Positions 17,019-26,089 of a DNA stretch of 64,000 nucleotides are shown here, one piece after another. The stretch's first letter is position 1. Each line of letters opens with the position of its first letter. Where the stretch lies: the NCBI GenBank assembly GCA_934613645.1, contig CAKTTC010000005.1, forward strand, positions 1 through 64,000. Direction: 5' to 3'. Made by a program: the position numbers and the translations under genes. Origin of the DNA: an uncultured Opitutales bacterium (GTDB taxonomy: Bacteria > Verrucomicrobiota > Verrucomicrobiia > Opitutales > Intestinicryptomonadaceae). The notes below the pieces were generated by a model that was not told where the DNA came from, did no database searches, and saw nothing but the letters and a program-made list of their open reading frames with translations.

Positions 17019-19207
17019 CGCGCGCTCCTCCCCGAATCTACTTCGCCCACGGCGGCGGCTATGGCGCGCACGCCCTCCTTTATTGAGGCGTTGGCGTCGG
17101 CAAGCACGGAAAGCGTTTTGTTTACCTCCTCCGAGCCGCCCGAAAGCGAATTCACCAAATCGGCCATGCCCGACGCCGTTTCGGTCAATTCCGAAATGCG
17201 CGCCATGGCGTTGTCGAACTTCGGGCCAATCCCCTCCATGTTCGAGATTGTTGACGAAAGCTTGTCGGCGGTCTCGACTGTCGTAAGCGAATTTGCGCGA
17301 ATGTTTGCGCCGAACTTGTCCATCTCCATAACAATGGTGTTCACCGAGCTTTGCATTTGCCCGACAATCTCCTCGATGTCCTTCGACGCCTTCGAAGTTT
17401 TGTCGGCAAGCCTGCGTATCTGGCGCGACACCACCGCAAACCCCAGCCCGCTTTCGCCGACCTTCTCCGCCTCTATGGAAGCGTTGAGCGAAAGCATGTT
17501 CGTTTTAAGGCTCACGTCGGAAATGGTGGTGATAAGCGCGGAAATTTTTTCGGCGTTCTCGTTTATCTCGGAAAGCTTGCGCGTAACGCTACCCGCCGAA
17601 AGCGACCGCGTGTTGTATTTGCGCATGAGAGAGGCAATGGCCGTTTCGCTGTCGCGGTTTAAGTCGAGCGACTTCTGGATTTCCGCAGCCGAAATTCCCG
17701 CCGCCTTTCCGAGCGTTTTCGCGCTTGCGTGAATGTCGCGTATGCCGCGCGCAATCTCCTTGCTGCGCTGAAGTTCCGACTGGTTCGCCTCGGAAAGCTC
17801 CGCGCAGTTGCGCGCCGCCTCAGCCGAAGCCTCCGCCGTGTTTGCCGCGTCGTTTTTCAGCCCCTCTACGGCTGTTTCCAGACGCACCGCCACGGGCTTT
17901 AGCAGCGCGTAAATTCCCGATAATTCTTCCGAAACCGCCGCCGCGCCGCCCGATTTCTCCATTGCGTCTACCGCGCCCGAAGCGTCGCCGTCGGCGAGCC
18001 TTTTGAGAATCGCGTCGGCGGCTTTGAAGTCTCCAACAGTCCTGCGCGTGCCCAACACAAACACGCCCGCGCCGAAAAGCGAAAACAGCGCAACCGCCAC
18101 AAAAACGTTAAGCGGCGAAACCTCCGCCGTTTTGAAAACGGAACCCGACGGGGCGAATTCGTTGAAGTCGGTTATCGAGCCTATAACCCAGTGCCACGGC
18201 CTGAAATGCGCATATGTTACCACCACTTTTTTGGACGAAGTTCCAAGCACTTCGCACCCGACCTGCCCGTAGCGGAGCGTCCTGCTTTTTTCGATAATCT
18301 CGTATGCTATGTTTTTGCGGACGGCGGAAATTTCGTCTTTTATGTTCGACGGATTCTCCGCGTTCGCCCCAGAAATCTTCACAACGGGATTGTCGGTTTT
18401 TGAAATGTCGAGAACCCACGAATAGCCCGACTTCTCCGACAGCGCGGAAACGTATTTGCCCACGTCTTTCTGCCCCGTCTTCTCCGTCCCGAAAAACGCA
18501 ATGCCTACAACCTCTCCCGAAGCGTCGCGCAGCGGAATGTAGTTTGCCGAAACCGCGCCCGCGGGGGAATCGACTATGCACGAATATTCGCCGCCCTCGA
18601 GAACCGTCTCAATCATTTTGTTTTTTTCGGCGTTGTCCGTGTCCGACTCAATATATGAGCCTGCTATGCTTTCGCCGAAAATGTCGGTGTAGGTGCTTGC
18701 CAAACGCAGAAACGTGCCGTCGTTGTCGGTTTTTACAAAAATGGTAAAGTCCGAATGCAGACGTTCCTTCAGCTCCGAAAGCAGCTTGTTTACGGGAGAT
18801 GTCGGCTCGGTCTGGGCGCAGTCTACAAGCGTTTTGCCGAACTTCAGAAGCGGAATACGCGCGTTTTTCTTCGTCTGGAAATCGCCGCCTGCGCGGATTT
18901 CGCGGGCGTATTCGGGCTTGGTGCGCGAAACCTGCCCGAGCGTTTCAAGAGAGCGCAAAAACGTCTCCTTTACAGTGTTTGCATAAATGCGGTTCGAATA
19001 CTCGGCAAGCTCGCACATCTGCAAAACAACCCCCGTGGAGCGAATGGCCTTTGCCTTTGCCGATTCCAGAAGCATGTTGTCGGCCTCCGAACGCACAAGC
19101 GAATTCATCGCGCCGAAAAAGGCGTCGCCGCAACAGACGGCAACGGCGGACAATACCGCAGCCAAGAAAACAAGCACTGTTGTAAGCGACACTCTCATAC
19201 GACACAT
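17015..19207 (-). CDS. Cache-domain methyl-accepting chemotaxis-like sensor
   Basis: 730 aa, paralogue of the gene at 14820-17018 and first of the pair. The N-terminal helix, Cache-type periplasmic domain (VVGIAFFGTEKTGQ, SEKSGYSWVLDIS, FRPWHWVIGSI), second helix (about 375-395) and C-terminal signalling domain are all present. Its hairpin KTNMLSLNASIEAEKVGE then GLGFAVVSRQIRRLAD is well conserved and matches the WspA-like class. An ATG three codons in (19198) is an alternative start. With degenerate and canonical tips side by side, the two products may form mixed trimers; this is inference. Confidence 0.85.
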   Translation of the reverse strand: MCRMRVSLTTVLVFLAAVLSAVAVCCGDAFFGAMNSLVRSEADNMLLESAKAKAIRSTGVVLQMCELAEYSNRIYANTVKETFLRSLETLGQVSRTKPEYAREIRAGGDFQTKKNARIPLLKFGKTLVDCAQTEPTSPVNKLLSELKERLHSDFTIFVKTDNDGTFLRLASTYTDIFGESIAGSYIESDTDNAEKNKMIETVLEGGEYSCIVDSPAGAVSANYIPLRDASGEVVGIAFFGTEKTGQKDVGKYVSALSEKSGYSWVLDISKTDNPVVKISGANAENPSNIKDEISAVRKNIAYEIIEKSRTLRYGQVGCEVLGTSSKKVVVTYAHFRPWHWVIGSITDFNEFAPSGSVFKTAEVSPLNVFVAVALFSLFGAGVFVLGTRRTVGDFKAADAILKRLADGDASGAVDAMEKSGGAAAVSEELSGIYALLKPVAVRLETAVEGLKNDAANTAEASAEAARNCAELSEANQSELQRSKEIARGIRDIHASAKTLGKAAGISAAEIQKSLDLNRDSETAIASLMRKYNTRSLSAGSVTRKLSEINENAEKISALITTISDVSLKTNMLSLNASIEAEKVGESGLGFAVVSRQIRRLADKTSKASKDIEEIVGQMQSSVNTIVMEMDKFGANIRANSLTTVETADKLSSTISNMEGIGPKFDNAMARISELTETASGMADLVNSLSGGSEEVNKTLSVLADANASIKEGVRAIAAAVGEVDSGRSAR

Positions 19208-19242
19208 TCAACCCCATATTTTTTTATCTTCAAGCTTTTCCG

Positions 19243-19280
19243 CAAAAAAAACGGCGGCGTCAAAAACCCGACACCGCCGC
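19243..19280 (-). terminator. Intrinsic terminator of the secG-metY operon
   Basis: On the minus strand a 10-bp stem (CGGCGGTGTC / GACGCCGCCG, one wobble) is followed by eight T. It lies about 30 bp past the metY stop. Confidence 0.8.
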
Positions 19281-19306
19281 GCAATGCAAAACCGCCCCGA
19301 ACGCCC

Positions 19307-20584
19307 CTACGCCTGCGCAAGAGCGTTGTCGAAGTCGGCAATGATGTCGTCTATGTGTTCTATGCCCGTGGAGACTCTGATAAGTTCGGGCAGAATCCCC
19401 GTCGCGCGCTGCTCTTGGTCGGACAGCTGGCGGTGGGTTGTGCTTGCGGGGTGGAGAACGCACGTGCGCGTGTCGGCAACGTGCGTTACAATTCTTGCAA
19501 GCTTGAGCGAATTCATAAATTTTTCCGCCGCGGCGCGCCCGCCTTTCGGGCCGAACGTCATAACGCCGCTGCAACCCTTGAGGTATTTTTTCGCCAAATC
19601 CTTGTCGCGCGAAGTCGGCAACGACGGATAGTTCACCCACTCTACCTTCGGGTGCGCGCTCAAAAATTCGGCAAGCTTGCGCGCGTTTTGGCTGTGGCGT
19701 TCCATTCTAAGCCCGAGCGTTTCCAAATTCATATTCGTAAGCCATGCGTTCTGCGGCGACATCATCATGCCGAAGTCTCGCATAACGTGCGCGCGCGCCT
19801 TCGTGATAAACGCGGCCTTTCCGAAAGCCTTTGTGTAGACAAGCCCGTGGTATGACTCGTCGGGCGTGTTGAAGCTCGGGAATCTGTCCGAAGAGGCGAA
19901 GTCGAAATCGCCCTTGTCAATTACAATGCCGCCGAGCGCACACGCATGCCCGTCGGAATACTTCGACGTGCTGTGGACTATTATGTTTGCGCCGAAGTCG
20001 AACGGGCGGCACAAGAACGGCGTCGGGAACGTGTTGTCAACCACGAACGGGATTCCCGCCCTGCGGGCTACGCGCGCGAACTTTTCGAAGTCGAGAACGC
20101 GGACGCTCGGGTTGGAGAGCGATTCCGCAAAAAGCATTTTCGTGTTCGGGCGAACCGCCGCCAGAATCTCGTCCTCCGACGAATAGGAATCAACAAACGT
20201 TGTTTCTATGCCGAGCTTTACAAGGCTGTGCCCGAAAAGGTTTGTAGAGCCGCCGTAGACCGTGCTTGCGCTTACGATGTGGTCGCCCGCGTTGCAAAGC
20301 GTGAGTGCCGCCGCAACCGTCGCGCCCATTCCGCTTGAAGTTGCAAGCGCGCCGATGCCGCCTTCAAGTGCCGACATCTTCTTTTCCAACACTTCCACAG
20401 TGGGATTGCTCAGGCGCGAATAGAAGTGCCCCGCAACTTTCAGGTCGAAAAGATCCGCCATTGACTGGGCGTCGTCATACGCGTAGGTCGTGCTCTGGAC
20501 AATGGGGGCGACGCGCGGTTCGCCGTTTTTGGGGTCGTAGCCCGCCTGAACGGCGAGCGTTTCCAAGTGTTTGTATTCTTCCAT
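19307..20584 (-). CDS. metY: O-acetylhomoserine sulfhydrylase (PLP enzyme)
   Basis: 425 aa cytosolic enzyme of the Cys/Met-metabolism PLP family. It makes homocysteine from O-acetylhomoserine and sulfide. Visible features are YSRLSNPT, GALATSSGMGA, TVYGGSTNLF, VVDNTFPTP and the PLP Lys208 in STSKYSDGH. The long insertions and length fit MetY rather than MetB/MetC. Two bases separate it from the pseudouridine synthase stop, so it is last in a five-gene cluster. No SAM riboswitch is visible, as expected for an internal operon position. Confidence 0.9.
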   Translation of the reverse strand: MEEYKHLETLAVQAGYDPKNGEPRVAPIVQSTTYAYDDAQSMADLFDLKVAGHFYSRLSNPTVEVLEKKMSALEGGIGALATSSGMGATVAAALTLCNAGDHIVSASTVYGGSTNLFGHSLVKLGIETTFVDSYSSEDEILAAVRPNTKMLFAESLSNPSVRVLDFEKFARVARRAGIPFVVDNTFPTPFLCRPFDFGANIIVHSTSKYSDGHACALGGIVIDKGDFDFASSDRFPSFNTPDESYHGLVYTKAFGKAAFITKARAHVMRDFGMMMSPQNAWLTNMNLETLGLRMERHSQNARKLAEFLSAHPKVEWVNYPSLPTSRDKDLAKKYLKGCSGVMTFGPKGGRAAAEKFMNSLKLARIVTHVADTRTCVLHPASTTHRQLSDQEQRATGILPELIRVSTGIEHIDDIIADFDNALAQA

Positions 20585-20586
20585 TT

Positions 20587-21540
20587 TTATATGTATGTTT
20601 TTTTCAATGTTTGCAGGAGGTCGGAAAAATCCTTGGGCGCGGCGGCCTCCACGTCGATGAATTCGCCCTCCTTTGTGGGGTGCGCAAGCGCGAGCTTGTA
20701 TGCGTGCAGCATTACGCGCGCGGGCGGCTCAATCTCCTTGAGTTTGTTTTTCTGGAAAGAGTAGGTGTAGTCGCCCAAAATGGGGAAGCCCATATCGGAG
20801 AGGTGAACCCTTATCTGGTGCGTTCTGCCCGTGTGGATTTTGCACTCTATAAGAGCCGCCTTGTTGCCGAATTTTTCGCTCAAATACCACTCGGTGCAGG
20901 CGTCGCGGCCGTTGGCGGAATCGCACACGCACATTTTTGTTCTGAACGAGGGGTGGCGGCCGATTGCCTTGCGGATTACCCCGCTGCGGACTGTGGGCAC
21001 GCCGCAGACTATCGCCAAATACCGCTTGTCAAGCTCGCGCTCCGAAAACATTTCAACAAGCCTGTAGTAGGCGGCGTCGGTCTTTGCCATAATCATCGCG
21101 CCCGACGTTTCCTTGTCGAGGCGGTGGACTATCCCGGGGCGCATAGCCCCGCCCGCCATGCTCAAATGCCCGCCCGTGTGGTGCATCATTGCGTGGACAA
21201 GCGTGTCTTCGCCCGTTCCGCTTCCGGGGTGGACTGTCATTCCCGCGGGCTTGTTGACTACAACAACGTCGTCGTCCTCAAACAGGATTTCGACGGGAAT
21301 TTCCACGGGGGCGACTTCGCTGGGCGGCGGTTCTGGAATTTCTATCTCCACAGTGTCGCCGCCTAAAAGCTTGCGCTTTTTTACTATCGGCTCTCCGTTG
21401 ATTTTCACTTTCCCGAGCCTGAAACTTTCCTCTAAGCGCGAGCGCGAAACTTCGTCGGCAAGGAACGCGGCAACAAGCTTGTCGGCGCGGTCGGGCTTGG
21501 CGTCTTCGGGGTGGACGTATGTGCGGATAAGGTCTGACAT
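20587..21540 (-). CDS. RluA/RluD-family pseudouridine synthase
   Basis: 317 aa from the ATG at 21540, whose first base overlaps the upstream TGA (TGATG); this start removes an Arg-rich upstream extension. An N-terminal S4 RNA-binding domain (SRLEESFRLGKVKINGE) precedes the catalytic domain with HRLDKETSGAM, Asp142 being catalytic. The segments VNKPAGMTVHPGSG and GRTHQIRVHL are typical. RluD-like specificity for 23S rRNA is likely but not proven. Confidence 0.88.
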   Translation of the reverse strand: MSDLIRTYVHPEDAKPDRADKLVAAFLADEVSRSRLEESFRLGKVKINGEPIVKKRKLLGGDTVEIEIPEPPPSEVAPVEIPVEILFEDDDVVVVNKPAGMTVHPGSGTGEDTLVHAMMHHTGGHLSMAGGAMRPGIVHRLDKETSGAMIMAKTDAAYYRLVEMFSERELDKRYLAIVCGVPTVRSGVIRKAIGRHPSFRTKMCVCDSANGRDACTEWYLSEKFGNKAALIECKIHTGRTHQIRVHLSDMGFPILGDYTYSFQKNKLKEIEPPARVMLHAYKLALAHPTKEGEFIDVEAAAPKDFSDLLQTLKKTYI

Positions 21541-22652
21541 CAGTCTTTGAGGTAGTCGGGGTTCAGACGCTCTATTCCCGCGCCGATAAACTTGCCGTCT
21601 TTTCTGACGAGCCTGCCGTCGAAATAGATTTCGCCGCCGCCGTATTCGGGCGTTTGAATGCAAACCAAGTCCCAGTGAATGCGCGAGCGGTTGCCGTTGT
21701 CGGCTTCGTCATACGCCTGCCCGGGGGTGAAGTGGAAAGAGCCGGCAATTTTTTCGTCGAAAAGAATGTCGCGCATGGGGGCGTTTATATACGGATTAAA
21801 TCCCATTGCGAACTCCCCGATGTAGCGCGCGCCTTCGTCGCTTGAAAGTATTTCGCCGAGCTTTTTGCCGTTCGAGGGCGACATAGCCTTGACGATTTTC
21901 CCCTTCTCGAACTCCAACCGAACCGAGTCGAACGAGACGCCGCGGTAGACCGTAGGCGCGTTGTATGTAATGTAGCCTTCAACCGAATCGCGCACGGGGG
22001 CGGTGAAGATTTCGCCGTCGGGAATGTTGAACTGCCCGCCGCAGCCGATGGCGGGCATTCCCTTTATGGAGAAACGCAAGTCTGTGCCCTCGCCCTTGAT
22101 GTTGACGGAGTCGGTCGATTCCATAAGCTCCTTCATTGCCTGCATGCCCGCCGCCATTTTGGCGTAGTCCATAGTGCAGACGTCGAAGTAGAATTTCTCG
22201 AAAGCCTCGGTGCTCATCTGCGCCAACTGCGCCATTGAGGGCGTAGGCCAGCGCAAAACAACCCACTTGGTTTTGCGCACGCGCCAGTCGAGCGAGTCTT
22301 TCATCGCGGCGGAAAGCACGTCCATTTTTTCGTGCTCAACGTCGGAATTTTCGAAGATGTTTTCCGCGCCGCGAATTGAAATGTAGGCGTTCATCTTCTT
22401 CATCTGATACAGCGAACAGTCGCCGTCAAGCCCCGCGCCCTCGGCGGTGGCGGTCATTGCCATTTTGCGCGAAATGCGGGGGTTTGTGATGTTCACGTGC
22501 GCGAAAGCACCGCGCGCGGAAACTTCGTCGATAATAGCCTCGACCATTGCCGCGGGCGTTTCCGACACCTCTATCAAAACGTGTTCGCCCGAAGCTATTT
22601 TGGTGGAATGCCCGCACAGAGTGCGCGCCAGTTTTTGGTATAAATCTTTCAT
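21540..22652 (-). CDS. M29-family aminopeptidase
   Basis: 370 aa, typical length for the thermophilic-type M29 aminopeptidases (AmpS/PepS), cytosolic dimetal enzymes. Recognisable parts are GTDLRFSIKG, GGQFNIPDGEIFTAPV, IGEFAMGFNP, the HFTPGQAYDEADNGNRSRIHWDL segment carrying metal ligands, and IYFDGRLVRKDG. It overlaps the pseudouridine synthase start by one base and sits 29 bp downstream of the LolA-like gene. Confidence 0.88.
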   Translation of the reverse strand: MKDLYQKLARTLCGHSTKIASGEHVLIEVSETPAAMVEAIIDEVSARGAFAHVNITNPRISRKMAMTATAEGAGLDGDCSLYQMKKMNAYISIRGAENIFENSDVEHEKMDVLSAAMKDSLDWRVRKTKWVVLRWPTPSMAQLAQMSTEAFEKFYFDVCTMDYAKMAAGMQAMKELMESTDSVNIKGEGTDLRFSIKGMPAIGCGGQFNIPDGEIFTAPVRDSVEGYITYNAPTVYRGVSFDSVRLEFEKGKIVKAMSPSNGKKLGEILSSDEGARYIGEFAMGFNPYINAPMRDILFDEKIAGSFHFTPGQAYDEADNGNRSRIHWDLVCIQTPEYGGGEIYFDGRLVRKDGKFIGAGIERLNPDYLKD

Positions 22653-22681
22653 ACTGCTTTATTCGGAAATGATTGTATTGA

Positions 22682-23506
22682 TTAAAGCGCGTCCATCAAG
22701 GGCAAAGTTGCCTTCCCCGACGATGCGGGCGAAAACGTGTCGGCGTCAAGCTCGGCGCGCATTTTGGCTTTTGTAAAGCGCAGAATGTCCTTGTCGCCGG
22801 TGCGCATGTCCTTTACCGACGCCTCGCGGATTATCCATAGCCCGTCCACTTTTTTGACCGAAACTACGTCAGCCAAGCGCGACACCCCGCCCGCCGAATC
22901 TACCTCCACGCGCGTGAGCACGTTGAAATCCCTCGTGAGCGCGGCGCGGACTTTTTTGTCGGGGAAATCGGGACTTGAAAGCTCGAAGAAGTGCGCGCCC
23001 CTGCCCGCCACGCGCCCCGCCCCGACATATTCGGGCGTCCAATACTTGAACGGCATAAGCAGGTCGAACGGCGAATACAACAGCCCTTTGCAAATCGGCT
23101 TCTGCCAGTCGGCGCGCGGCAACATAACGAATTTGCCGTCGACAAACTTCCAGACAGCGGGAGAAACGGGCGAATTTTTCAGAATGAAATCGGCTTCTTC
23201 GGCAGGATTGCCCGCCGAATGCAGCGTAAGACGCGTCCATAAATCGCCCCCCTTGCGCATAACCGCCATCGTGCCCGTGAAGACAGTTTCCTCGCCCCTG
23301 CGCGGGCGGTGCAATATCTTGAACCCCATGCAGTGCGCGCCGTCGATTGACGATGCCGTAAAGGAATGCCAGCGTTCCATGGCCTCGGCGCGCGCCAAGT
23401 CGATTCCGCTTTCAAAGCGAGGCTTTTTGACCGCCTGCGCAACGGCTTGCGAAACAAAAATGAGCACAATAAATGTGCTCAAAACAAATTGAATAGACTT
23501 GCGCAT
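22682..23506 (-). CDS. Exported LolA-like / lipoprotein-sorting-type protein
   Basis: 274 aa with a signal peptide (IQFVLSTFIVLIFVSQAVAQA). The mature region follows the pattern of LolA-like outer-membrane lipoprotein-sorting proteins: ARAEAMERWHSF, alternating beta strands, SPFDLLMPFKYW at about residue 150, and a conserved region near RVEVDSAGG. It is 3 bp from secG, so the operon joins protein export with envelope functions. A role in lipoprotein or lipid carriage is inferred from weak similarity. Confidence 0.6.
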   Translation of the reverse strand: MRKSIQFVLSTFIVLIFVSQAVAQAVKKPRFESGIDLARAEAMERWHSFTASSIDGAHCMGFKILHRPRRGEETVFTGTMAVMRKGGDLWTRLTLHSAGNPAEEADFILKNSPVSPAVWKFVDGKFVMLPRADWQKPICKGLLYSPFDLLMPFKYWTPEYVGAGRVAGRGAHFFELSSPDFPDKKVRAALTRDFNVLTRVEVDSAGGVSRLADVVSVKKVDGLWIIREASVKDMRTGDKDILRFTKAKMRAELDADTFSPASSGKATLPLMDAL

Positions 23507-23509
23507 TTG

Positions 23510-23893
23510 TTATTTTTTGTCGGCAGGCGTTGCGGGAGTTTTCGCATCAGCAGCGGGCTTTGCGTCCGCACTCTTTTGGGCGTCGGCCTGCTTGGAAACC
23601 GCCGTCAGGGAAAGATTCGGCTTCGAAGTGTCAACAACACTGCCGCCCGTGGTTGCAATGTAGCCGAGATACAACCCGATTGAAATCACGAAAAACAAAA
23701 CCGTAAGCTTTACCGTAGCCTTGGTGAGGACGTTGCCGGCTTCGCCGCCGAACATACCCTCCGCCGCGCCGCCGCCCAAAGCCGCGCCCATGCCCGCATT
23801 GGCGTTGGGACGCTGCATGAGAATTACCAGCACCAAAAGGACGCAGACAATTACCAAAACAAAAGTGAAAATTCCTATAAGTATACCGCTCAT
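23510..23893 (-). CDS. secG: Preprotein translocase subunit SecG
   Basis: 127 aa from the ATG at 23893, which starts the first transmembrane helix directly. Two helices flank the conserved LVILMQRPNANAGMGAALGGG loop. The second half is an Ala/Lys/Asp-rich tail (about 35 residues) longer than in E. coli SecG. It is part of the SecYEG channel and first gene of the operon running to metY. Confidence 0.9.
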   Translation of the reverse strand: MSGILIGIFTFVLVIVCVLLVLVILMQRPNANAGMGAALGGGAAEGMFGGEAGNVLTKATVKLTVLFFVISIGLYLGYIATTGGSVVDTSKPNLSLTAVSKQADAQKSADAKPAADAKTPATPADKK

Positions 23894-24035
23894 AACGTTT
23901 AATTTCTCAAACTTTCTTATTAAAAACAACAACAATTAGCAATTCGGGCGACTTTAGCAACAATTTTTTTAATTTTCTTTCGAAATTCGGATACCCCCGC
24001 CGCTCCAAGTTCCCGCTTTGGCAAGTTGAAAAGCC

Positions 24036-24405
24036 GGGCGTGATTGGACGCCATGCCCAATCTCCGCCCGAGCTCAAACAACTTTAACCCAAAAACAAAG
24101 ACGCGCGAATATTGCACGCCTGAGTTCAACAAAACCGAAACTTTAAACAGAACTAAAGGCGCGCGGGTAAAAACCCGCCGCCGCCCAGCCAAAGCTCCGA
24201 AACTTTAACTACTGTCAAAGGCGTATTGCCTATGGCAATCGCCGCCACTTTCGGAGTTGTAAAAAAAACCGAACTTTAACCAGAAGTCAAAGGCACATCG
24301 GCTGCGCCGATTGCCGCCACTTAAGAAATCATAAAAAAGTTCAACCATAGTCAAAGGCGCATTGCCTGCGGCAATCGCCGCCACTTCAGGAACTACAAAA
24401 TATCG
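24036..24405. repeat. R1 palindromic repeat cluster (about four units)
   Basis: The 499 bp between secG and the isomerase-like gene are mostly R1 units. Inner palindromes are CGGGTAAAAACCCG near 24165, ATTGCCTATGGCAAT near 24224, ATCGGCTGCGCCGAT near 24298 and ATTGCCTGCGGCAAT near 24362. Flanks are CAAAGGCG and CGCCGCCACTT. The last unit overlaps the 3' end of the gene at 24393. Positions 24036-24120 hold a weaker related palindrome. No gene is seen here. Confidence 0.8.
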
Positions 24406-25916
24406 GTTACAACAACACATTCAATGCCTAAGACCTTGGCGATTTTTTTGATTTCGTCGGCGTGGTGGCCAATCCCGAGAGCGAAGTGGTGAGTTGAGCC
24501 TTCCATGCACCAGTTGCGTAGAAACGTGCGAACGTCGGGCTTGAACTTGCCGTGAGTGTTCGTGTTGCCCGTGGGGGGAACGTCGCCAGCAGTGGACTCG
24601 CCCTCGGCTACGACAAACTTGAACGAGCCGTCCGCCTTGACGCCAATGGAGAGAATCGTGATTGGGCCCTCCTTGATCTTGAATTCGACGCCCGCACCCG
24701 CCCCGGGTTTGCCGTGGTATTTTTTGAGCGAACGTAGAACGGGCTTGCCGTCGGCAATGTTGATGTGGTGGGGTCCGTCGTGCCCGACAAGAACGGTGTC
24801 GCGCGAGAAGTCTACGGGGTGGAATTCGGCAAAACTTCCGCCGATGTCGAGCCTGTCCATAATCATCATGGCAATGCAGTTTTTGATGTCGAATTCGCCA
24901 CACATCGGGAAGCCCGCGGCAGTCAATAGCGAGTTGCCAACAATGAAATTCGTGACGAGCTTGCGCATGGGAGTGTCGGGCATGGCCTCGTAGTAGTAGG
25001 CGAATCCGTCGAGCGAACGGTCGGCGGCGAACTTCTCCAATGCGACGGCGGCGCGCGCGGCAGTGTCGAGGTCGGCGGCAGTGAGCTTTGTTGTTATGGG
25101 GTCGGAAACGGGATCGGGCGTGTCGAAGAACGAGAGAATGCGCTTCTTCATGGCGTCGATGGCCGCGGGGTCGTCAGACAGGAAGTGCTTGAGAATTTCG
25201 TCGGGCTCGCAAAGGGCGACGTGGCAGCCGAATGTGCGCGCAACGGCAGTGGGGTCGGCCTGCATGTCATACATGTTCTCGAGAGCGTGCCCCATCAAAC
25301 CTATGCGCGCCCTGCGCAGGTCGTGGAGAACCTTCGCGACGCTGCACCACTTGGCGATTTCCGCGTCGGCGCGGGCGTCGCCGTTGCGCTTGCCTATGAT
25401 TACGTCGGCTACGGGATTGCCCATTCTTATTGCAACGTCGGTGAATTCGGGAACGGCACAAACGTCGTCGTTGCACAACTGAATGAAAGAGGTTGCCTTT
25501 TTGTAGGGCATTGCGTCGGCGGGCTGGAGGGCGACAAGCACAATCGGAACTTTAAGCTCGCGCGCAATGGGCATAAATGTGGAGGAAGTGGCGTAGGTTA
25601 CCATGTCCACAAATAAAATGTCCAAGTCGGCAGCTTTCATCTTTGCGAGAGCCTTGCGGGCTTCGACGGCGTTGTCAACAAGACCGAATTCGACAACCTT
25701 GACCCCGTTGGAATCGACTTTCGCCTTGAACGTGCCGAGCTTTTCAAGCATTACGTCGCGGAGTCCGTCGAACTGCTTCCAGTAGGTGTCAAGCCCGACG
25801 CCTACAATGCCGACGTTTGAAGTCAGCGGCTTGCGCCTCGGAACGGTTTGCGTTGCGCCGAAGACGTTGCATGCAACAACAGCGGCAAGAATAAACGATA
25901 CTATTGCTTTTTTCAT
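24393..25916 (-). CDS. Exported L-fucose/L-arabinose isomerase-family protein
   Basis: 507 aa. After a signal peptide (MKKAIVSFILAAVVACNVFG, likely cleavage near Ala21) the sequence follows the arabinose/fucose isomerase family: VGIVGVGLDTYWKQFDGL, FVDMVTYATSSTF, RARIGLMGHALENMYDMQ, and VLVGHDGPHHINIAD in place of the AraA metal/substrate region. Such isomerases are cytosolic, so a secretion signal is odd. Catalysis outside the cytoplasm or a sugar-binding role are both possible. The last codons and stop (VTDIL) run into an R1 repeat. A palindromic candidate operator lies upstream at 25945-25956. Confidence 0.7.
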   Translation of the reverse strand: MKKAIVSFILAAVVACNVFGATQTVPRRKPLTSNVGIVGVGLDTYWKQFDGLRDVMLEKLGTFKAKVDSNGVKVVEFGLVDNAVEARKALAKMKAADLDILFVDMVTYATSSTFMPIARELKVPIVLVALQPADAMPYKKATSFIQLCNDDVCAVPEFTDVAIRMGNPVADVIIGKRNGDARADAEIAKWCSVAKVLHDLRRARIGLMGHALENMYDMQADPTAVARTFGCHVALCEPDEILKHFLSDDPAAIDAMKKRILSFFDTPDPVSDPITTKLTAADLDTAARAAVALEKFAADRSLDGFAYYYEAMPDTPMRKLVTNFIVGNSLLTAAGFPMCGEFDIKNCIAMMIMDRLDIGGSFAEFHPVDFSRDTVLVGHDGPHHINIADGKPVLRSLKKYHGKPGAGAGVEFKIKEGPITILSIGVKADGSFKFVVAEGESTAGDVPPTGNTNTHGKFKPDVRTFLRNWCMEGSTHHFALGIGHHADEIKKIAKVLGIECVVVTDIL

Positions 25917-25944
25917 AAAAGTAAAAATTTAGACGGCGGCGAAG

Positions 25945-25971
25945 TTAGTATACTAAGCCCGCCCTTGTCAA
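25945..25971 (-). promoter_or_regulatory. Candidate promoter with palindromic operator
   Basis: On the minus strand a perfect -35 hexamer TTGACA (25971-25966) is followed by the 12-bp perfect palindrome TTAGTATACTAA (25956-25945), which holds the only plausible -10 sequences. The spacing (13-15 bp) is short for sigma-70. A repressor or activator binding the palindrome is plausible. It would drive the isomerase-like gene starting at 25916. Confidence 0.4.
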
Positions 25972-26089
25972 TAATTTTTGTTCAATGAAAAGCGGAATAA
26001 AAAAAAGGACATTCAGATAAAGCCCGCCGCCCAATAGAAAACCAGAACTTCGCCGCGAAAATAAAGACCTTATCGGCTGCGTGATTCCC

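Noticed and set aside
14820..19207. Flagellar chemotaxis operon
   Set aside because: Only the two receptors are present; no cheA, cheW, cheY or flagellar gene is in the window.
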